NCBI RefSeq assembly: GCF_001440405.1
Contig: NZ_LLXX01000119.1
Location: 1 to 36,038, forward strand
Direction: 5' to 3'
Length of the DNA stretch: 36,038 bases
Source of the DNA: Bradyrhizobium valentinum
GTDB lineage: Bacteria > Pseudomonadota > Alphaproteobacteria > Rhizobiales > Xanthobacteraceae
The notes under the pieces were generated by a model, which had not been told where the DNA came from, ran no database searches, and worked only from the letters and a program-made list of their open reading frames with translations. The translations under genes and the position numbers were made by a program. Shown here one piece after another: positions 32,151 through 36,038 of the stretch. Within the stretch, counting starts at the first letter, position 1; each line of letters starts with the position of its first letter.

Positions 32151-33044
32151 TTGGAACGGTTGGACGATCTCGAAGCCTTTCTGGCTGTCATCGAGAAGGG
32201 CAGCCAGGCGGCGGCGTCACGTCATCTTCGGCGCCCGCTGCAGTCGCTCAACCGGTCGCTGATGGCGCTGGAACGGGCGCTTGGCGTCGAGCTTGTGAAG
32301 CGCACCACGCGACGATCAGAACCTACCGAGGCCGGGCGTGTGTTCTACGAGCGCATCAAGCCGGCGGTTGCGGAGATCATCGAAGCGCGGGCCGAGGCAG
32401 CCAATCTTCGCGGCGAAATATCGGGCTCGCTGAAAGTCGGTGCGCCAATTCTGTTTGCGTCATTCTACGTCGCGCCGATTGTCAGCCGTTTCCTAAGGCT
32501 CTATCCCAACGTGGAGATCGAGCTGCGGGCCTCCGACGAGCAGGTCGATCTCGTTGCGGAGAGCCTCGACATTGCCGTGCGGATCGGCGACTCCGCCGAT
32601 GAGTCCCTGATCGCGCGCCGATTGCACGTGCTGCGCGTCGTCATCGTCGGCGCGCCATCCTATTTCGCCGAACACGGCCGGCCGAAGCATCCCAGCGATC
32701 TCGAGCAGCATTCCTGCATCCTGCGGGCCGGCACTGAGGTGATCGACAAATGGCCGTTTCGCATTGACGGCCAGGTCCAGTCGGTCAAAGTGCACGGCCG
32801 TTTCCGCTCGAACAGCGCCGCCGCAATCCGCGCTGCCGCAAGCGAAGGCGCCGGCCTTGCCCGGTTGCCGTTATGGCAGATCAGCGATCTCGTCGCAGAG
32901 GGCGCGCTCGCAATCGTTCTGCCGGAATTTGAAACCGAGGGGATGCCGATCCAGCTCGTCTGGCCACCGACACGAGCACCGCTGGAAAGAGTCCGGCGGT
33001 TCGTGGATTTTCTGTCGAGCAGCCTGAAGACCGATCTGCTTTAG
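32151..33044 (+). CDS. LysR family transcriptional regulator (TTG start)
   Basis: A 297-residue LysR protein. The frame stays open upstream into the repeat at 31978-32073, but the family normally starts Met-(Glu/Asp)-Arg-Leu-Asp-Asp-Leu-Glu-Ala-Phe-Leu. That matches a TTG at 32151. No ATG is available at the domain boundary and no strong Shine-Dalgarno is seen, so expression may be weak. The HTH covers about residues 1-60 (Gly-Ser-Gln-Ala-Ala-Ala-Ser-Arg-His-Leu). The substrate-binding domain starts with Gly-Ser-Leu-Lys-Val-Gly-Ala-Pro. It is convergent with the flavoprotein gene that ends 17 bases away; its target genes are not evident. Confidence 0.85.
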   Translation: MERLDDLEAFLAVIEKGSQAAASRHLRRPLQSLNRSLMALERALGVELVKRTTRRSEPTEAGRVFYERIKPAVAEIIEARAEAANLRGEISGSLKVGAPILFASFYVAPIVSRFLRLYPNVEIELRASDEQVDLVAESLDIAVRIGDSADESLIARRLHVLRVVIVGAPSYFAEHGRPKHPSDLEQHSCILRAGTEVIDKWPFRIDGQVQSVKVHGRFRSNSAAAIRAAASEGAGLARLPLWQISDLVAEGALAIVLPEFETEGMPIQLVWPPTRAPLERVRRFVDFLSSSLKTDLL

Positions 33045-33061
33045 CTCCTCGCAAGGTACCG

Positions 33062-34501
33062 TCAGAATACATTGTAGCCGGGCGTCAGCAGATGTCCGGG
33101 GTCGTAGCGCCGCTTGGCCTCGCGAAGCTGCGGCCAGCCGGACGTGAAGTGAACCTCCCAATCGAAGGGCGACATGGCAAAGGCGCTGACCGGATAGAGA
33201 ACGCCGCCGGCTTCTCTGATGCGATCGTACAGCGCGCGATTTTCTGTGGCCATCCGCTCCGCCGCCGCCGCATCGTTCGACGCGGGGATACGAATGAGAT
33301 TGAAGACAAAGACGACGTCTTCCGCCGGCAGGCGAACCAGCGGCGTCCGAAACGCCCTTGTGAGCAAGGGGTAGACGGTTATCCGCCCGAACGGACCGAC
33401 CGCATCGCCCGTCAGGCCTGCCAGGATGTCGCCGGCGACCCTTTCGGCGTTGCTGCCGCGCAGGAACGTCAGCAGCCAGGGCTGCGGGTTGGACCACTGG
33501 CCTTTCGATCGCAGCAGATTTTCGAACTTTCCAAACGCCAGGGCATCCTCGCGATAGGTCAGGTCGGCGATGACGGCGGCGCTGCGCTCATCCGACAATC
33601 CGGAAAGCACGGCCCTGTCGTCGGGAGCCGAACCGCTCCCATAAGATACCGCGCCGTCGAGCTGATACCGCCAGCCGCCGCGTCCATCGGGAAGAACCGC
33701 GCCCTGCAACTGGTCGAAGCGCCCTTCCGTCAGCACGCGCCGCTGGTCCGCCGTCAGCGACGGCAAATCGCGGTAAAAGAGCTGAAAGCGCCTGATACGC
33801 TCGGGCGCGCGCTCCAGGCGCAGCGTCGCCCGCGTGACGATGCCGCATTGGCCGAGGCCGGCTCGGACGCTGTCAAAGAGATCCGGATTTTCGGTCGCCG
33901 AACAACTCAGTTCATTCCCATCGCCGGTCACCACGTCGAGGGCGATGACATTGTCGGTTTGCATGCCATGCCGGGATGACGCAGCTCCGATGCCGCCCAC
34001 CGCGATCGTTCCGCCGATCGAGAGGCCGAGATAGTTGGTCAGCACCGGCGGCGTAAGCCCGTGCGCCAATGTCGCCTCAAACAGATCTCGCCACGTCGCT
34101 CCGGCATCGACCACGACGCGATCGGCCTTGATATCGCGGATCGAGTTCATCGCGCCCATATCGACCACGATGCCGTTCTCGACCAGTGCGCGGCCATAGA
34201 TCGAATGGCCCTGCCCGCGCGCCGCCACCTTGACGCCATGGTCCTTGGCCCAACGCATCAGGGTCGCTATGTCGGTACTCGATGCGGGCCTCAGCACGCC
34301 GCGCGGTTGCCGGTGAATGAGCCGGCCGAAATCATGGGCGGTTGCGGCGCGGGCGTCCGCATCAAGGCTGACATCGCCAGGAAGAGGCGGACTTTCGAGT
34401 GAGACCGCTTGCGCCGATGTCGTGAGCCCGCTGGCGCGCGAAGCGAGCGCGGCGGTGACGCCGAGGCCCGCGCTCAAAAACATACGTCTGTCCGATGGCA
34501 T
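33062..34501 (-). CDS. Tat-exported FAD-linked oxidase, cytokinin dehydrogenase-like
   Basis: A 479-residue protein. The ATG at 34501 is preceded by AAGGAGGG and starts a Tat signal (Ser-Asp-Arg-Arg-Met-Phe-Leu-Ser). The FAD_binding_4 domain has Gly-Gln-Gly-His99-Ser, the covalent-FAD histidine motif. Further matches to plant cytokinin dehydrogenase, from memory, are Leu-Gly-Leu-Ser-Ile-Gly-Gly-Thr (159-165), Gly-Leu-Gly-Gln-Cys-Gly-Ile-Val-Thr-Arg-Ala, Gln-Pro-Trp-Leu (340-343), Val-Tyr-Pro-Leu (376-379) and a C-terminal Asp-Pro-x-His-Leu-Leu-x-Pro-Gly. The active-site Asp (Asp169 in maize CKX1, Thr-Asp-Tyr-Leu) reads Asn156 here. Cleavage of cytokinin side chains in the periplasm is the inferred role; another amine or alcohol oxidase activity is possible. 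Confidence 0.8.
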   Translation of the reverse strand: MPSDRRMFLSAGLGVTAALASRASGLTTSAQAVSLESPPLPGDVSLDADARAATAHDFGRLIHRQPRGVLRPASSTDIATLMRWAKDHGVKVAARGQGHSIYGRALVENGIVVDMGAMNSIRDIKADRVVVDAGATWRDLFEATLAHGLTPPVLTNYLGLSIGGTIAVGGIGAASSRHGMQTDNVIALDVVTGDGNELSCSATENPDLFDSVRAGLGQCGIVTRATLRLERAPERIRRFQLFYRDLPSLTADQRRVLTEGRFDQLQGAVLPDGRGGWRYQLDGAVSYGSGSAPDDRAVLSGLSDERSAAVIADLTYREDALAFGKFENLLRSKGQWSNPQPWLLTFLRGSNAERVAGDILAGLTGDAVGPFGRITVYPLLTRAFRTPLVRLPAEDVVFVFNLIRIPASNDAAAAERMATENRALYDRIREAGGVLYPVSAFAMSPFDWEVHFTSGWPQLREAKRRYDPGHLLTPGYNVF

Positions 34502-34782
34502 GAAAGCCCTCCTTGTCCAGAGGCCGTAATGCTTGCCCGCAAAGCTGCGGCGCCATACGGCATCAGACAATGGCCGCCTCGCCGGATGGACATTCCCGCA
34601 AACCGGGAGGATCCCTCACTGCATCGACCGCCATTCATCGTGTGAGCGAGAGAATCATGGAACGAGCCGCCGCGGTTCCTGGACGCATGGCCGTTTTCGC
34701 CGGATTTACGTCATTTCCGACGGATCATGGCGGCAGTAGAACTGGACCAGGTTGAAATGAGTGAGGCGCGAGCCGGCAAACC

Positions 34783-35934
34783 ATGAATTCTCGACGTGTA
34801 TTATGGAGCGCGCTCGGCGCAATCGCGCTTGCCGCCGTGATCGGCGGCGCCTGGATTTACTCGCTGCCAACAGCGCCTTCCGCCGTGGCCCCGCCGGCGA
34901 TCGCGCAAGACGAACGTGATGCGATGATCGCGGCGCTGAAGCCGCCGAGGCGGCAGCGCCCGCTGATTGCCATCATCGGCATCAACGATGCTACCGAAAC
35001 CACCGATTACCTGTTGCCCTACGGCATCCTCAGGCGCGCCGACGTCGCCGACGTCGTGACGCTGGCTACCGCACCCGGCCCCGTCACGCTCTTTCCGACG
35101 CTCAAGGTCGAACCTCACGCGACAACAGCGGAGTTCGATGCGCAGCATCCCGATGGCGCCGACTATGTGATCGTCCCCGCGATGAGCCGCGATGACGATC
35201 CGGCGGCGCTGCAGTGGATCAGGAATCAAGCGGCCAAGAAGGCGATCGTCATCGGCGTTTGCGCCGGCGCCAAGGTGGTCGGCGATGCCGGGCTGCTGCA
35301 TGGCAAGCGGGCGACCACCCACTGGTATTCCATCAAGGAATTGCGCGGCAAGCACCCGACGATGCGCTATGTCGAAGACCGCCGGCTGGTGGTCGACGAC
35401 GGCGTGGCGACGACGACAGGTATCACGGCGTCAATGCCGATGTCGCTGACGCTGATCGAGGCCATCGCCGGACGGGAAAAGGCCAAGGCGGTCGGCCGTG
35501 ATATCGGCCTGCCCGACTGGGACGCGCGCCACGAGAGCGACGAGTTCAGGTTCACGCGGCCGTTCGCGCTGACGGCGATCGGCAACACGGCTGCGTTCTG
35601 GGCGCACGAGCGGCTCGGCATCGAACTGAAGGAAGGCGTCGACGAAGTGTCGCTGGCGCTGGTGACGGACGCGTGGTCACGGACCTATCGATCGCAGGCG
35701 GTGACGTTTGCGCACGCAGCCGGTGCACAGCAAAGCCGCAACGGCATCCGCATCTACCCCGATCAGGTTGCTACGAACTGGCCGGTGGAACGGTTGCTGC
35801 CGGCGGCTGGGGATCGGAAGCCAGCGGAAGCGCTGGACAACGCGCTAGAGGGAATTGCGGCGCGCTACGGGACGCAGACGACCGACTTCGTCGCAATGCA
35901 GTTAGAGTATCCGAGGCATCGGACGACGCAGTGA
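34783..35934 (+). CDS. Membrane-anchored DJ-1/PfpI (GATase1-like) protein
   Basis: A 383-residue protein. An N-terminal transmembrane or uncleaved signal segment lies at about 7-26. A DJ-1/PfpI domain covers about 58-235, with the nucleophile elbow Val-Cys160-Ala-Gly-Ala-Lys. This is followed by Leu-Leu-His-Gly-Lys-Arg-Ala-Thr-Thr-His-Trp, typical of the DJ-1 domains that precede AraC-type HTHs. Here no HTH follows. Instead there is a roughly 150-residue C-terminal region that may be a second, degenerate DJ-1-like half (Ser-Leu-Ala-Leu-Val-Thr-Asp and Tyr-Pro-Asp-Gln-Val). It is probably periplasmic and tethered. Function unknown. The 281-base gap before it shows no clear element. Confidence 0.8.
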   Translation: MNSRRVLWSALGAIALAAVIGGAWIYSLPTAPSAVAPPAIAQDERDAMIAALKPPRRQRPLIAIIGINDATETTDYLLPYGILRRADVADVVTLATAPGPVTLFPTLKVEPHATTAEFDAQHPDGADYVIVPAMSRDDDPAALQWIRNQAAKKAIVIGVCAGAKVVGDAGLLHGKRATTHWYSIKELRGKHPTMRYVEDRRLVVDDGVATTTGITASMPMSLTLIEAIAGREKAKAVGRDIGLPDWDARHESDEFRFTRPFALTAIGNTAAFWAHERLGIELKEGVDEVSLALVTDAWSRTYRSQAVTFAHAAGAQQSRNGIRIYPDQVATNWPVERLLPAAGDRKPAEALDNALEGIAARYGTQTTDFVAMQLEYPRHRTTQ

Positions 35935-35987
35935 ATATCCGGGAGGGCACGGCGCTCACGCGCCTTTGCCCAGCCAACCCTCCTGTC

Positions 35988-36038
35988 AGACCTCATCCTG
36001 AGGAGCGCGTCTTCGCGCGTCTCGAAGGATGAATGGCA
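35988..36038. repeat. Dispersed palindromic repeat at right edge
   Basis: The sequence from CCTCATCCTGAGGAGCGCG through GCGCGTCTCGAAGGATGA is a known style of alphaproteobacterial intergenic repeat: TCATCCT and AGGATGA are inverted outer arms, with a GCGCG...CGCGC inner stem. It lies downstream of the DJ-1 gene and may be cut by the window end. Confidence 0.7.

Overview
The window looks like a chromosomal stretch of a Bradyrhizobium-type alphaproteobacterium (Nitrobacteraceae). It is GC-rich throughout. It encodes a subclass B3 metallo-beta-lactamase closely resembling, from memory, BJP-1 of Bradyrhizobium. Its gaps are filled with short GC-rich inverted repeats of the kind scattered through Bradyrhizobium and Rhodopseudomonas genomes. 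I see no rRNA, tRNA, CRISPR array, insertion sequence or phage gene. Assignments rest on reading motifs and on remembered family sequences; no database search was run.

Layout. (1) 1-5350: a Spy/LTXXQ-repeat protein cut by the left edge, an exported cytochrome c, an MBOAT O-acyltransferase with an SGNH-like partner, and two small exported proteins related to each other. (2) 5574-14089, minus strand: a tightly packed, possibly undescribed catabolic operon. It holds an ABC importer of the NitT/TauT type, an enolase-superfamily enzyme, a Gfo/Idh/MocA dehydrogenase, a DUF993 aldolase-like protein and a xylose-isomerase-like TIM barrel, with a TetR regulator upstream. (3) 14120-20609: a two-domain VOC protein overlapping a Glu/Leu/Phe/Val dehydrogenase, two tandem PfkB sugar kinases on the opposite strand, an orphan TRAP solute-binding protein, and a ferredoxin-reductase-type flavoprotein. 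(4) 20877-28052: a crotonase-fold enzyme, then an IlvD/Edd dehydratase, a uronate-dehydrogenase-like SDR and an SMP-30 lactonase. These three fit an oxidative hexuronate route, possibly with the TRAP protein and the aldehyde dehydrogenase. The metallo-beta-lactamase sits between the lactonase and the aldehyde dehydrogenase. (5) 28326-31293: an AceE/MdeB-like thiamine-diphosphate E1 enzyme divergent from an Lrp/AsnC regulator, with a palindromic operator candidate between them. (6) 31294-32150: a gene-free block of nested repeats. (7) 32151-35934: a LysR regulator with a non-ATG start, a Tat-exported cytokinin-dehydrogenase-like flavoprotein, and a membrane-anchored DJ-1/PfpI protein.

The genes mostly serve uptake and oxidation of sugar acids, amino or keto acids and other plant-derived carbon, as expected for a soil and root bacterium. 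The observations most worth following are the region-2 operon, the cytokinin-dehydrogenase-like protein with an Asp-to-Asn change at a catalytic position, and the E1/Lrp pair that mirrors mdeB/mdeR.
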